A DNA stretch of 64,000 nucleotides from Raphanus sativus. Taxonomy: Eukaryota; Streptophyta; Magnoliopsida; Brassicales; Brassicaceae. Shown here in pieces: positions 1 through 11,321 of the stretch. A program made the position numbers and the translations under genes. Below the pieces are notes generated by a model. It ran no database searches. It was not told the DNA's origin and saw only the letters and a program-made list of their open reading frames with translations. Positions within the stretch are counted from its first letter, which is position 1, and the number at the start of each line of letters is the position of its first letter. The DNA is taken from the NCBI RefSeq assembly GCF_000801105.2, contig NC_079512.1, positions 27,793,848 to 27,857,847 on the forward strand, in the 5' to 3' direction.

Positions 1-1
1 T

Positions 2-603
2 GCTAGTGCTAAGGAGGCTGAAATGCATGTGCTTCAGATGGTACTGTATTCTTTGGGTCCCCCACACTTGATCTCTTTTTGAAGCTTGTTTTACAACTAT
101 CGTTATGTGGCATTTTATCATGTTTTTTTTTTACCAAACATGCAGATCCAGGATGGTCAGATACATGCTCTTATCAATCAGAAAGATGGAATGGTCAGAT
201 TCTTGGAGGACCCTGAGCAGTACAAAACCAGTGAGATGATTGAGGTCATGGACTCTGTCATCCAAAGGTAATGTCTATGAACCAAATACTTTACTGTCAC
301 GAAACCAAATTTGATAGAGAATTGGATTTATTTAGCCAGTATTTTAGATCGAAACAAGCTCTGTGTTTATATGATTTTCAGGACTATTAGGCTGTCGAAG
401 AACCTCATAGCAATGGATGAGAGCTTGTCATGTGATCCTTTATACTTGGGAAAGGTAACTTAATGCCATGTTTCTTCATAGACAGAACCTGAGTTTCTCA
501 GACTAAACCGTAGACAAACTTGTTTTATCAGGTTGGAAGGGAAAGGCAAAGGTATGACTTTGGAGAGGATTTTGATACAGTCCCGCAGAAGTTCTCCATG
601 TAA
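2..603 (+). CDS. CSN3: COP9 signalosome subunit 3, 3' part
   Basis: This is the C-terminal part of a COP9 signalosome subunit; its start lies left of the window. Exons are 2-40, 146-267, 382-454 and 532-603, all with GT-AG introns and one continuous frame ending FSM-stop. Visible stretches such as QIHALINQKDGMVRFLEDP and DPLYLGKVGRERQRYDFG match the C-terminal region after the PCI domain of plant CSN3 (FUS11). As established for the family, the complex removes NEDD8 from cullins and represses photomorphogenesis; CSN3 is a structural PCI subunit in the nucleus and cytosol. About 101 residues are visible and nothing looks broken. The identity is from remembered homology, and the neighbouring order supports the At5g14250 orthologue. 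Confidence 0.88.
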
Positions 604-1907
604 AACAGCAGAAGACAACCTCAAGGAACAAAACTTGTCTTAAAGACAACCCTAGTTCTCAACGTTGTTCTTTTCTGTTGGTTATGAAGTTTCACATTTT
701 TTCTCACAATGGCCAACAAGTAAAAAAAATATCGTTTTGGACTCGAAGATTATCAATGCGAACCGAATGTTATTGAGCTATAAACTGCGTGCCGTTTTTT
801 TAGATGATTCTAATATGATACAAAGTTAAATCCCAAATATCGAATAAACCGAACCGAACCCCTAAGCCGGATGGTATTACTATTTTTGTTTCTTTACGAC
901 TAAATGATATTATTAAATTACTGAGATAGACATGCACAAAACAAAACACATGTCTTGTCGAGTTTGGCTTTTAACTAGACAAAAAGTGATCAGAAGAAAG
1001 GTCATGATTATCGGCAACTCTTAACAGAGTCCTTAGTATAATTAGAAATTAAAAAAAAAAGAAAAATAGCAATAAACACAAGGACAACTCTTAGTTAAGG
1101 AACAAACACAAACGTCCCTGTAGACCATGTGTCACAATCTCATCTCCTCCTTCGCTTCCATCTCCCTCCCTCTCTTTCTTCCTAGTATTTGATAAACTTC
1201 ACTGTATTAAACTGTGTATAGGACATTCATGATATGCTCTTGTTAGATGATACAACAGCTCGGAAGGGTCTCAAGCACTTGAACCAGAGCTGTCTCTCTG
1301 TGTTGCTAAACACGTTTACAGCTTGACATAGAATGGACAATCAAGCTGTGATATAGAGTGGACAATCAAATTTCACTTTCTTCAACAAATGAATTATCCT
1401 AAGGACCAACATAAAGTCCTACCAATAATCCTAATTTTCATTAAAAATCCTTAACATTGTCCTAAGCTTGAAATAATAATAAAAAACACTAAGGGCATCA
1501 ATATTGTTGTGGGTTCTTAAACTTTTTTTTTTCCTTGTCGTTTTCTGTTTTTTTTTCAAAAAAAAAAAAATTAAAATAAACCAATTGTGGGCCGCCACAT
1601 ATCAGTGGGGCCCACAAACAGTTAAGGACAACAATTAGGACGATTCTTATTTAAGGACATATGAGAGAAGTCTAGGACTTTTAATGGTAGGACCCACGTC
1701 AAACCACCTTAAGGACTTGTTAGGGGACGTGCGATACTTATGGTCAAATATCAAAAATATAGGGACATGGATAATCATGCTAACTGGATCAGTTGTCCAA
1801 AAAAAAGAAAAAGAAAAAAAAGAACATAACAGGATTGAGTTCGTACTTCATTCCTTTTATAGATTCTTCTTTTTCAGTTTAAGCTAGGGTTTGAGATTAC
1901 GATCTCA
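604..1907. other. Intergenic, no gene seen
   Basis: This covers the CSN3 3' UTR and the TLC gene promoter. The section from about 1380 to 1700 repeats the words TTAAGGAC and GGACCAAC and has long A and T runs. It looks like a decayed AT-rich repeat of the kind scattered in Brassicaceae, but I could not define its ends. Confidence 0.5.
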
Positions 1908-2603
1908 ATGTCGATCGTTATAAGAGAAACCTCAATCCCAGACCTCCCACTCTTCTTCTCCCTATTCTTAACCATATACCTCATCGCTTACCACATCGTC
2001 TTCCGCAATTGGAAACCACAAATCCGCCGAGAAGCCTCGAGCTGTCTGTTCTCAATCTTCCACGGAACCCCAGCCGTTCTCCTAGCCTCACGCGCCGCCG
2101 TCTTCTCCTCCTCGCCTTCACGCTTCTCCTTCTCCTCCGCCAACACCGCCTCCCAGAACACAGTCCTCGACTTCAGCGTCGCCTACTTCCTAACCGATCT
2201 CCTCCACTACGTCTTCTTCTACCCTAGCGACGTCCTCTTCATAGGCCATCACCTAGCCACTCTCTTCGTCTTCCTCACCTGCCGTTTCCTCGTCTCCCAC
2301 GGAGCCTGCGCCATCTTAGGCTTCCTGATCCTCGCCGAAGTCACCAGCGCGTGCCAGAACGCGTGGACGCTCGCCGCCGGAGCGAGGAAGAGTGATCCGG
2401 AGTCTCGGTTAGCTGTTAGAGTGTATGATCTCTTGTCACCTCCGTTTTATGGTTTCTACAGCGTGGTGAGAGGAGGGTTGGGACCTTTGTTTTTCGGGAA
2501 GATGGTAGCTTCTTATGCCAGAGGGGAAGCAGAGGGTGTGATACCCTACTTGGTTGTGGGTTTCTTGGGCTTTTGTTGTTGGAACTGCTATTACTACTGT
2601 TAG
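1908..2603 (+). CDS. TLC-domain membrane protein, frameshifted C-terminus
   Basis: This is a single-exon gene of 231 codons as it stands. It begins MSIVIRETSIPDLPLFFSL and has several hydrophobic helices plus the TLC-type core around residues 85-115 (SVAYFLTDLLHYVFFYPSD, then IGHHLATLFVF). TLC proteins (TRAM/LAG1/CLN8) are multi-pass endomembrane proteins. Plant members of this short class, such as the At5g14285 type, have no firmly known reaction. The last 15 residues are Cys/Tyr-rich and unlike a membrane helix. In the +1 frame the DNA from about 2575 to 2670 reads GTAITTVSILWIWNLWIEWF and then a basic tail, a far better final transmembrane helix. One surplus T in the run 2571-2574 would explain this. 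It may be a real truncation, an allele, or an assembly error. Confidence 0.8.
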   Translation: MSIVIRETSIPDLPLFFSLFLTIYLIAYHIVFRNWKPQIRREASSCLFSIFHGTPAVLLASRAAVFSSSPSRFSFSSANTASQNTVLDFSVAYFLTDLLHYVFFYPSDVLFIGHHLATLFVFLTCRFLVSHGACAILGFLILAEVTSACQNAWTLAAGARKSDPESRLAVRVYDLLSPPFYGFYSVVRGGLGPLFFGKMVASYARGEAEGVIPYLVVGFLGFCCWNCYYYC

Positions 2604-2670
2604 TATACTTTGGATTTGGAATCTCTGGATTGAATGGTTTAGACTAAGACGAGGCAAGAAGGTTAGATAG

Positions 2671-3316
2671 TTTTGTATAAATTAGATCAATTGTTTTTTT
2701 TTTTTGGCTTCCTTCCTTCACCATTTGTGTCTATATAATACCAACTTACTTACCATTGTTTAGAAGTTTCTTTCTAAAACTATTTATATACGTTTGGAAT
2801 AATAACAACAGTAGACTTGCTATAAAGTGTAAATGCAATTCTATTGATAGCAGTTGTTCCTTGGATGTGCCTTACCCCGCGGTAACATTGGATCTCCTTC
2901 AATCTCTAGATAGCAAAGAGCATTCATTCTCACCAAGTTACTATGAACATATGGAAAAATCGAAGATGAAAGACAAAGAAGCTGTGTAGATACGAAGAAG
3001 GATGAGCTCTTCCTCAGCCATGTCTTTGGTGATTTTGGTTCGGCCAATGACATGAATTGTACTGAAGAGAGTATTACAATCTGGGATGCTATAGTCTAAA
3101 GTATTATTCAAATTAAACATGAGCCACATTCTCAAGAAGAGATTAATTGGTCATAAATTTTTGTTCCAAGGGAAATACTTTACGGTAGGAATTATTATTA
3201 TTATCATAGCAACAGAACATCACGATCTCTCATCAAGAAACAAGAAACAAGGAAGCACATGGAACAACACAAATTTATAGGAAAAGAGAAAACAGTAGTA
3301 AGAATGGAAACACATC
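2671..3316. other. Intergenic, no gene seen
   Basis: This is the region between the convergent TLC and arabinogalactan-peptide genes and contains their 3' UTRs. Short open frames exist at about 2756-2989 and 2841-3135, but I recognise no protein family in them. Nothing else was seen. Confidence 0.45.
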
Positions 3317-3550
3317 TTAGAAGACGAAAGACAAGGCTCCGACCAACGCGGTAGCGATAAGCTGAGGATATGCGGAGAAAGTGGCAGCACTTGGAGCCGG
3401 GGCCGGAGCATGGTGAGGTGGCATCGGAGCCATACCAGGGGCCATAGCCGGACCATGGTGGTGTCCGGCGTGCGACTCGGCTGTCATGACCAACACGGCC
3501 AAGACAATGCAGGCGAAGGCAAAGCGGATAGAAGAACTTCTTGCTGCCAT
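3317..3550 (-). CDS. Arabinogalactan peptide, GPI-anchored
   Basis: This is a 77-residue single-exon secreted peptide. Residues 1-27 form a signal peptide (MAARSSSIRFAFACIVLAVL, ending in AES). The short mature part is HAGHHHG, then Pro/Ala-rich dipeptides (PAMAPGMAPMPP, PAPAPSAA) typical of AG-peptides in which prolines are hydroxylated and carry arabinogalactan. The C-terminus (TALVGALSFVF) is a GPI-attachment signal after a small-residue site near SAA. Such peptides sit on the outer plasma membrane and cell wall. The His-rich start of the mature peptide is less usual than in the AGP12-AGP16 type. The start ATG at 3548-3550 gives the signal peptide directly. The exact orthologue is not assigned. 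Confidence 0.82.
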   Translation of the reverse strand: MAARSSSIRFAFACIVLAVLVMTAESHAGHHHGPAMAPGMAPMPPHHAPAPAPSAATFSAYPQLIATALVGALSFVF

Positions 3551-4750
3551 TTGAATTCTTCTTCTTATTTAGTTTCTTTCTTTGTTTGTTCTCTGCAGGA
3601 AATATCAACAAATTGGATCGAATTTTATAGAGAGGGGGAGACAAAGAGGGGTTGTAATCTTGTATAAACAATAGTAGTGGATTTAAATGTCAACGCATGA
3701 GAAAGAGTCTTTGTGTTGAGACGATCATTAAGTCGTCATCATAACATGCTGTTCCGCTTAGATTTTTTCAAAAAACTATATTGAAAAGGGACAGACAGAT
3801 ACATAGACGCGAACATGGTGATGTGTCTGAATTTGTTAGTGGACACCCATTTATATGTTCGTTTATGTTCTGGAACAGGTATTACTTAGGGACGTGTGTT
3901 GACCAAACAAATTTGTTCCGGTTTTATTAGATCCATTCTAGCTCAACACGGTTCTGTTAGACTTCGGCCAAATATAAATGATTGTATTACATTCTATGAG
4001 GCCGTCTGCCCTGATGTGGTATAAAATAATATAATGTTAATATCAGTTTAGTTTCGTGGCTTTGATTGTACCAATAGAGTAGTATTCCAAGTTCTGGCAG
4101 CGAGTTGAAATGAAGATGGTGATCGTAGTTGTTGGGATCAAAGAAAATATTGCTTCCGTCAAGTGTTTGAATTTTTGCAATCCTTATAATTATAGTACTA
4201 GTTTTGTCTGACAATACTTTTGGTGCAATAAATTTAACTAAAGTCTATACCAGTTCTCAAAAAGAAAAAAATTAACTAAAGTCTGACTGTAAACGAATAT
4301 TTTTTTCATAACAAGAATATAAAAAAACTTGTAAATTCCAGGAAACTATTTAGTATTTCGAATTAAAAATTTGAAAGGTATTGACCGTATGAGTACGACA
4401 ACATAAAGCGGGCGAAATAAGCCCATGGAATTAGGAGGATTGGGCAGCAAAGCTTAACATTGGTGTATGGTCTGGACTAGTGGACCTGACATTTGTATGT
4501 GTACTCTTTTGACGCTTGTAAGACCTCTGTTGATTCAGTGTCTCATAATGTTTTGGAATATGCAAAATATATATAGTTCTGATTGATTAGTGTTACTCGA
4601 CTCAGGCATGTTAGAAAACAGAGACGTTAACCAAAAAATGAGAAAAAAGTTTTGAAAGCCAGCAACAAGCAATTAAAACCAACAAGAATACGAAATTGTC
4701 ATCGAAGCAGGAAAATATATACAAGGTTTTAATTAAATCTAACATTGGCA
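3551..4750. other. Intergenic, no gene seen
   Basis: The stretch lies between the AG-peptide gene and the 3' end of the phytocyanin gene, both on the minus strand. It contains the AG-peptide promoter to its right-hand side and otherwise AT-rich sequence. I see no splice-compatible reading frame. Confidence 0.45.
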
Positions 4751-5293
4751 CTAAGCTACAATAAGTAACGTGAAGCTGAAGAAACAGAACCAACCAGCCA
4801 TTGTAGCCGGAATAGCAGAAGATGTTGTGGTCCGGTCGTTAGATATGACCTCAACAATCATTTTCTGACCTTTTTCGCAGTGACCGGACGTGCCACTTAT
4901 GAAATAGTAAGGAACTGGGTGATCAAACATAAACCTGGTCTTGCCCGTATTGGAGTAGAATCTCGGGTGAGAAGAGTTGCATTGCTTGTAACCCTCCTTC
5001 GTCACTTGCATCACCGAATCTTTCTTGTACTTAAATCCTTTCACCCCATAGAACCAAACCAGAAACAAACAAAGCATCAAAAAGAAATAAAAAAATCGAT
5101 GTGAAAAAGATGGGAACTTCTTAGGGTTTAGGGTATACTTACGAATGATGTCTCCAACTTGAAACCGTTTATCGGAGGCCCAATCATTGAAACTTGTAGA
5201 AGCATTTGCAGGGGGAACGTCCCAGTGTAGTTTGTATTCAAGGGAAGAGACAGAAGCTGAAATCATTAAGAAACTAACGAGCCAAAGAAACAT
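4751..5293 (-). CDS. ENODL21: Early nodulin-like phytocyanin (ENODL21-like)
   Basis: This phytocyanin-fold gene has two exons, 5143-5293 and 4751-5037 (145 residues). The intron sits after GDII, which is the usual phytocyanin intron position; joining gives GDIIRFKYKKDSVMQV. Residues 1 to about 18 are a signal peptide. The plastocyanin-like domain includes FNDWASDKRFQVGD and YYFISGTSGHCEKGQKM, with the Cys pair expected for the disulphide (CNSSH and HCEKG). The C-terminus (AGWFCFFSFTLLIVA) is hydrophobic, a probable GPI signal. Early nodulin-like members usually lack the full type-1 copper ligand set, so metal binding is not expected. It is probably attached to the plasma membrane. Position suggests the At5g14345 orthologue. 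Confidence 0.83.
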   Translation of the reverse strand: MFLWLVSFLMISASVSSLEYKLHWDVPPANASTSFNDWASDKRFQVGDIIRKYTLNPKKFPSFSHRFFYFFLMLCLFLVWFYGVKGFKYKKDSVMQVTKEGYKQCNSSHPRFYSNTGKTRFMFDHPVPYYFISGTSGHCEKGQKMIVEVISNDRTTTSSAIPATMAGWFCFFSFTLLIVA

Positions 5294-5358
5294 GTTTCTA
5301 GAACTGAGAGTAAACGAGGCTGGAGCAAGTCTGGTTTTGGAGTTTAGAAAGTGAAGGG

Positions 5359-5365
5359 TTTTATA
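5359..5365 (-). promoter_or_regulatory. Candidate TATA box of the phytocyanin gene
   Basis: TATAAAA on the minus strand lies about 66 bp upstream of the ATG at 5293, a suitable distance for a plant TATA box with a short leader. It was called on sequence and distance only. Confidence 0.45.
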
Positions 5366-6632
5366 AGAAACTGAGTTGAGTTGGTTACAAGAAGAGAGGG
5401 AGATAGTGGAGTTGATTATAAGTGTTAGTGGTTGGTTATGTTATGCCAATGCAAAAAGCGGAAACATAGGAGGAACCTACACTCTGAGTCAGTTAGGGCA
5501 TTTTTGTTTGATATCTAGGATAACTGGTACATCTTTGATTTTGTTCCGTCTGGTTAGAGTCCGGTTCAAATTTGGTTTATGGTTAACAAACTAAAGATAC
5601 TTGTTGATGAAGGTGTATACAAGTAATCTTGCTCTTGCACAAATGTTGGATACACCATCCAACATAAAATCAATTTTACATGGAAGATAAAGGATTAAAA
5701 CCTTTGCAAGTTTTTCTATTATTTTATAATAAGAAAAGTTGCTACCAAAATTTATGCATTGCTTTCCAATTTTTTTTAATATGATAACTAGAATGATATT
5801 TTAAATTGCTTCCCTCATCATTCAGCGGAAACATAATTAGAAGTTTCCACATGACAGAATACATAATGCATTGAATTCCATACGTTAGGTTGGGTACACA
5901 GGATATATGTTCCTTTGTACAATTCCAATAAATATGTCTGACCCATGAACAGAGACATATAAATAATACATCTAGAATATGTTCCACAAACACATTATTG
6001 TGTGCATTAATAACTGTTACATATATGCTATATTTTTTTTGTGATATAATATGATGGGTAACCATGTTGGTGGATCAATTTTATTAGAGGAGAAATACAA
6101 ATGTGGATTCACCGTATCTCAAATACCGTCTACTAGCTACTACTGCTACACCATGTTGCTATGTCATATCGCCTTGTCCATTGATAATCAAATAATTAAT
6201 CATGATCACATATGTATGGTTTGGTTTGTATTCTGAAGATCTACAATATAATAACGTAACGTACGAAGAGAGGCCATCTGGTTGTTAACGGAAATTCGAG
6301 TTAAGATTTTGATACTACTTTCATGCAACATAAGAAACTGGATGCAAACCGGTCGTGAATTTCAGTTCATGATTCATAAGATTTTGCCGTAAGTTAAATT
6401 CATCTCGCTAGTTAATATTAATCAGAACTTTAACGTTACAAAATGATTTAGAATTTGGCTTGCAGTATAATGATTGATATTCCCACTATAACTATTACCA
6501 ATTTACATAATCAGATTTGGAAATCTTCTGTAGTTATAAGCTGAGTTGTTTGATCTCTTATAAGAAATATCTTGTTGAAGATTTTATTTTAGATTCATTA
6601 TATAAATATTTATATACAAATTCACACAATGA
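5366..6632. other. Intergenic, no gene seen
   Basis: AT-rich sequence upstream of the phytocyanin gene, up to the left edge of the large Helitron. The open frames at 5376-5594, 5742-6065 and 6051-6236 show no recognisable family or codon pattern. Confidence 0.45.
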
Positions 6633-7678
6633 TCTTTATATATAAAGAAATGTTGGATCTCTCCTGCTGACACATCAGCAGCCACATCACAAATTCGCTC
6701 TCTATAAAGCCGACACGCGTCCTGTTTTTAATACTCACCGTTTCATTTATTATGTTCAGCAATATATTTGGGCTTTAGTTGTAGTTGGATAGTTTCTTTA
6801 ACTTCTTAGAGCCCATATCATAAGAGATCCATCTTCTTCTTCGCATCTTGCGTATCGATTAGCGTTGCACAAACGATCTTACAACTTCTTCATCAATGGC
6901 GACCATCGACATCTAGGTTTCATCGCCTTCTCTGAGCTCTGATCAGTTCAGCCGACTATAGAGATCCAGAAGGGTTATGTGACGAATCTCTGAATCTAGA
7001 TTCGTGTCGTTTCGCTTGAGTGGTTCCAGAACCGTTACGGGATGCATTGATTCATTGTTATTAACGACTGTCTTAGCTTCTTTGACCCACTCATCTTCCA
7101 TTTTCTATGCGGTGGTTCTTCAACTATAAATATGTGAGGCTTCACCCCATGAACATCATCCCTACAAATACTGATAACTCTTGAAACTTTTTTTTTTACA
7201 GTGGAATTATTTTGGTTACATTTATTGATTTTGTTTTTGTTTGTTGATGTAAGATATCGTTTATTAATTTAGAAATCTTGAGTTTAGATGATTTTGATTT
7301 AGCTTTTGATTTTATTTTTATTTGTTAATGTAAGATGATTTGGTTCTGTACATTTAGAAAGCTTTAGATGATTTTGATTTCGTTTATTGATTTTGTTTTC
7401 GTTTGTTAATGTTATGAGAAAAGCTTTAGATGATTTTGGTTATGCTTTTTAGTTTCACTGAAGGCTTTTGTGTATCACTGATTCTGCTGTACGAGAAAAT
7501 AAGCTTTGGTTGTTAGATATGAGTGCCTATTAAATTTTTAATTAATTGTAACAGAGATGTATTATACTAAAATACTCACCATTATTTGTTTCTTTCGGTG
7601 AAACAAAAGGTTCTCACCATTATCTGTTTGCAGGTTGGACTTGCTATGCAACAGTTTTGACGAGCAAACAACAGTTCA

Positions 7679-8048
7679 CTGGAGAAGAAGAAATAGGAGA
7701 CTCGAGCACACAAGGCTCAGATTCACGCTGCTGTCTCTGTAGCTGGTATGGATGCATGTTACTGCTGTCGCAGGAGCACCCGCTGTGTCTTCCAGCTTTG
7801 GGAAGGATGAGAAAATGGCTAAATCGTCAGAAGTAGCAGTTGCCGCGACCCGTGCATATGCTCTGTATATGCAAGCTGCTGAAGTGATTAGAGCTAAGCG
7901 AGAGCATTTGGCTTCCGAAGAAGAGATTCACAGTCTAGGAGAAACCTTCAAGATTGTAAACAATGAGAAGAGCGGGAGAGAAACTCAAAAAGCTTTGTTG
8001 AAAGATTTGATACCAATCTTGACAACTTGGACATCAGTGAGTCAGTGA
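7679..8048 (+). pseudogene. Captured FORKED-like (DUF828) gene fragment
   Basis: Two frames together recall the DUF828 'auxin canalisation' region of VAN3-binding/FORKED-like proteins. In the first (from 7679) LEKKK is followed by a TAG stop, then ETRAHKAQIHAAVSVAG. After a frameshift near 7750 the second frame reads SSSFGKDEKMAKSSEVAVAA and AAEVIRAKREHLAS, close to the remembered family motif GKDEKMAK...AAEVMGAEREHLAS. The parent proteins (with a C-terminal PH domain) bind ARF-GAPs and direct vein patterning; neither the PH domain nor the start is here. The stop plus frameshift mean it is not functional as that protein. After REHLAS the remaining 42 residues do not match the family as I remember it and may be another source. 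It lies inside the Helitron. Confidence 0.65.
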
Positions 8049-11000
8049 CCTGCCACAATGCTTGGATCCGTAGCTGTTGTATGTCTTATTTCTTATTTTT
8101 TTTTCCATCCAAAGTTCTGATTTTGTATCTTACCTTCTGTCTAATGATCAAAAACTTTTTAATACATTCGGCTTTGATCATTAACTTTTACAACATCTTC
8201 TCATAAGGTGTTTTGGATGATTGAAGTTTTTTGTTTAAACTATAGCATCTTCTTCTGCGTTCAGAAGCTCAATCTATGACCTTAGTTTTCAACTTAGTTT
8301 TCAGGACCAATCAGACACTAGTTACACTTACATGCAAGGTCTTCATGATCAAGATATCAGTAGGGAGATGAATCACAAAGGAGGACAAGTAATCTAAAGT
8401 TTGGAAGTTTAGCGTATGATAATAACATTTACTTGGGATAATATTTGTTCTTCGTCATTTTATATTTTTGTAATGTTATGAAGTTCAGTTATACCAAGTA
8501 CGAACTACCAAACAACGAAAAAATGTTAAGAGGAAGGAGCGTGTGGTAGACTTCAATAACATAAACAAAAACAAATGGAAAATGCACACAAAACTTTGTC
8601 TAAAAAGATGCACATAAAATACAAAAAGGAAAAAAAAAAAAAAACTCTTACAGAAAACGTACACCATAGAATGAAAGAAAAGACAACCTTAATAGAGCTC
8701 ATAATTGTAACACAAACCCAGATTTAGTGGCCAATATCTGCAAAACTTAACATTTGGTTAAACTACTAAAATCTGGTACTGTACGATTAGAACTCCACAA
8801 TTGTCTTAATCAAAAGATATATTACATTCAATTTTAAGAAAATATTACTCAAAAGCTTACTTGAAAAAACACAATGATGAAAAAACTAAAATAATACAAC
8901 TAAAAAAATAACAAAATATAAAATCCCATGGCATCTTGAAATACTTTACCACTTAAGTAATTTGTTGGTCTTCTGGGCTCTATTCTTTATGTCTCCAAAC
9001 TTTGATTTGGGTCTATACAATGGTATGAATTTTAAGATAGTCAACCAGCAATTAACTAATATATTTAGTTCATCCGTCGAATTTTCTTTCTAAGACCATA
9101 TATGGTCACTAATTTATCCTGAATTTAATTATTTAAAACCTTTAGAAACTTCTAAATCAACGTGCCATTAACAAATACTATTAGGGATTGCAAAAAAAAA
9201 ACAAACCGAATTGATTCATCCCGAATCAATTGAATCGAAACCGATCTAAACTGAACTGAAACAGATCTAAAACGAAACAAATTCTATTATCAGAAGTTCA
9301 GTTTAAGATTTTTTTCAACCCAAACCAACCGAAACCGATTCGAACTGAACCAAGTTAAACCGAATCGAACCGAGAAACTAATGTATTTTTATTATTATTT
9401 GAATTAAACATATTAGCAATATACAATACTAAAATCCTAAGACTAAAGCCATTAATAACTTTATTAACGATCTTAGTTTTTTTAATTAGTTAATTTTTGT
9501 CTGATTGTATTCTTATAAACTTTATCGTGACTTTATTATTTACATAATTCATTTTAAGAGGCATTATTAACGAGTTTTTCTATTTACTTTAGTTAATTTT
9601 TATTTAATTGTCTTATAATATTTTTTCTTTTTTTAAAGGTTTTTGTTTCAGTTTAATTTATATTGTATTTAGTTTACATAGTTTATGTTTCCATATTTAC
9701 CAACATGATGATTTCATGACCATACGTTTATGTTTTAAAACATGATTTCTCTTAAAATAACTAAACTAAGAAGATCCGATTAAACCAAACCGAAGTACAA
9801 ATCAAACCAAATACAAACCAAACCGAAACTAATACAAACTAAACTAATTATGGTTTACTTTTGTTGAAAAAGTTCTATAATCGAATTAACCAAACCAAAC
9901 TAATAATATACCCAAAGTACCCACACCTAATACAAAACCTTAAAATCATTACATAAACACACACATTGTAAATATACCATTTTAAAATGTTTTAATTTCT
10001 AATTCTGTTTTACATTTCAATATTTTGTGTTATTTTAATTAATTACATTTACAAATTTTGTATTCTATCATCTAGATTTAACACACACAAAGTATATCAA
10101 ATATTCCTACTAACAATATCTGAAATTAAAATTTATAAAATTTAACTAATATAGTATATTACATATTTTAAAATATTAGTTATTTTAAAATATTAATTAT
10201 TTTTAGAAAGATTGTAAGTGACTCACCTAAATGGATTATATACTTTGGCAGATGCGTACGCGAGGTCATCTGATTAATATGTTGAAGAGAGTCCGAGTCA
10301 GTTAACTAATGTTGAATAAACATATAAAGATACTAAATAAAACAAGTGTTAGCAGCTGGTAGAATTCCATCTAGGCATTATTTCATTTTCATGGAACTAG
10401 AATAATAGACTTTAATGTTATTTGACAAATTTTAAAAAAGTATAAATGAAATGATTATATGTCATTGGTGAAACAAAATAAACCAATACATAAAGGAAAC
10501 AATAAATATAAGAAAAAATTTATAAGTTTGTTTTTGTGATATATATAAAGTATCTTAGGTTATTCTATATATCTAAGTAAACATATAATATTTTAAAAGG
10601 TTGCATCATGAATTTCAGAAAAAAATAAATCTTTGAACATAAATACACAACGGATATGAGAAAAAGTTAACATCACAGTCTGAGTAAGAGACACATTATA
10701 ATATAACCTAACACGGAACACATAAGAAAAAAAAACTAGATAACATAAACCAAAACAAATAGATCATCAACTCTATATACCAAACCTAAAATAGAACAAT
10801 TTTAACTATAATCTACTGTAAAAACTAAATTTAGTTAAAACATAAGATAATCTACTAAAGTATATAAAATTAAAAAAAATATGTGAATTTATTTACAAGT
10901 TTGATTCTTTTCTACTAACAAAAATTAAAAAGAGAAGAATCTCATGAGGTTTTTATGGTCATCCAACTCGAGAAAATTACAAGAAATGATGTAATACCAC

Positions 11001-11191
11001 ATCTAATTCTTAATATATAATTAAAATATAGATTACTTAACAAAAGAAAATCATCTCAAACCTTTTAACAAGAAAAAAGAAAATCATATTTTAAAAAATT
11101 ACAAGTAATCTTGATTTTAAAAGTCATTACTAATTTTTCAGATAACTTGGTTTATTTAGTCTTCAAATACAATAACATGTACACAACTTAA

Positions 11192-11194
<3 letters not shown>

Positions 11195-11228
<34 letters not shown>
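11195..11228. repeat. (TA)n microsatellite
   Basis: About 17 uninterrupted TA dinucleotides lie shortly upstream of the Helitron 3' hairpin. Confidence 0.9.
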
Positions 11229-11231
<3 letters not shown>

Positions 11232-11321
11232 TGAAACAATAACAATTGATATTAGATATTTGCTCTAACTATTTAAATTTTTTGTTATTTTTCATCCGCC
11301 CGTAGGGCGGGTCGGCCCTAG

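Larger units (their letters stand above)
6633..11321 (+). mobile_element. Helitron, about 4.7 kb, carrying a gene fragment
   Basis: The 5' terminus reads TCTTTATATATAAAG preceded by host A. The 3' terminus is a perfect hairpin CCGCCC-GTA-GGGCGG (11296-11310), then 11 nt ending CTAG (11318-11321), followed by host T. This is the Helitron hallmark: 5'-TC, a 3' hairpin about 10 nt before CTRR, and insertion between A and T without target duplication. No Rep/helicase frame is visible, so it is non-autonomous. The interior holds the captured FORKED-like fragment, intron-like AT-rich DNA, GGTTCGG-type repeats at about 9190-9380 and 9770-9900, and a TA microsatellite near the 3' end. That both ends belong to one insertion, rather than nested elements, is inferred from compatible flanks. 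Confidence 0.7.

Noticed and set aside
9180..9930. Possible separate hAT inside the large Helitron
   Set aside because: CCGAACC-rich ends resemble hAT subtermini, with TAGGGATTGC and TAGGTGTGGG edges, but no matching 8-bp duplication was found.
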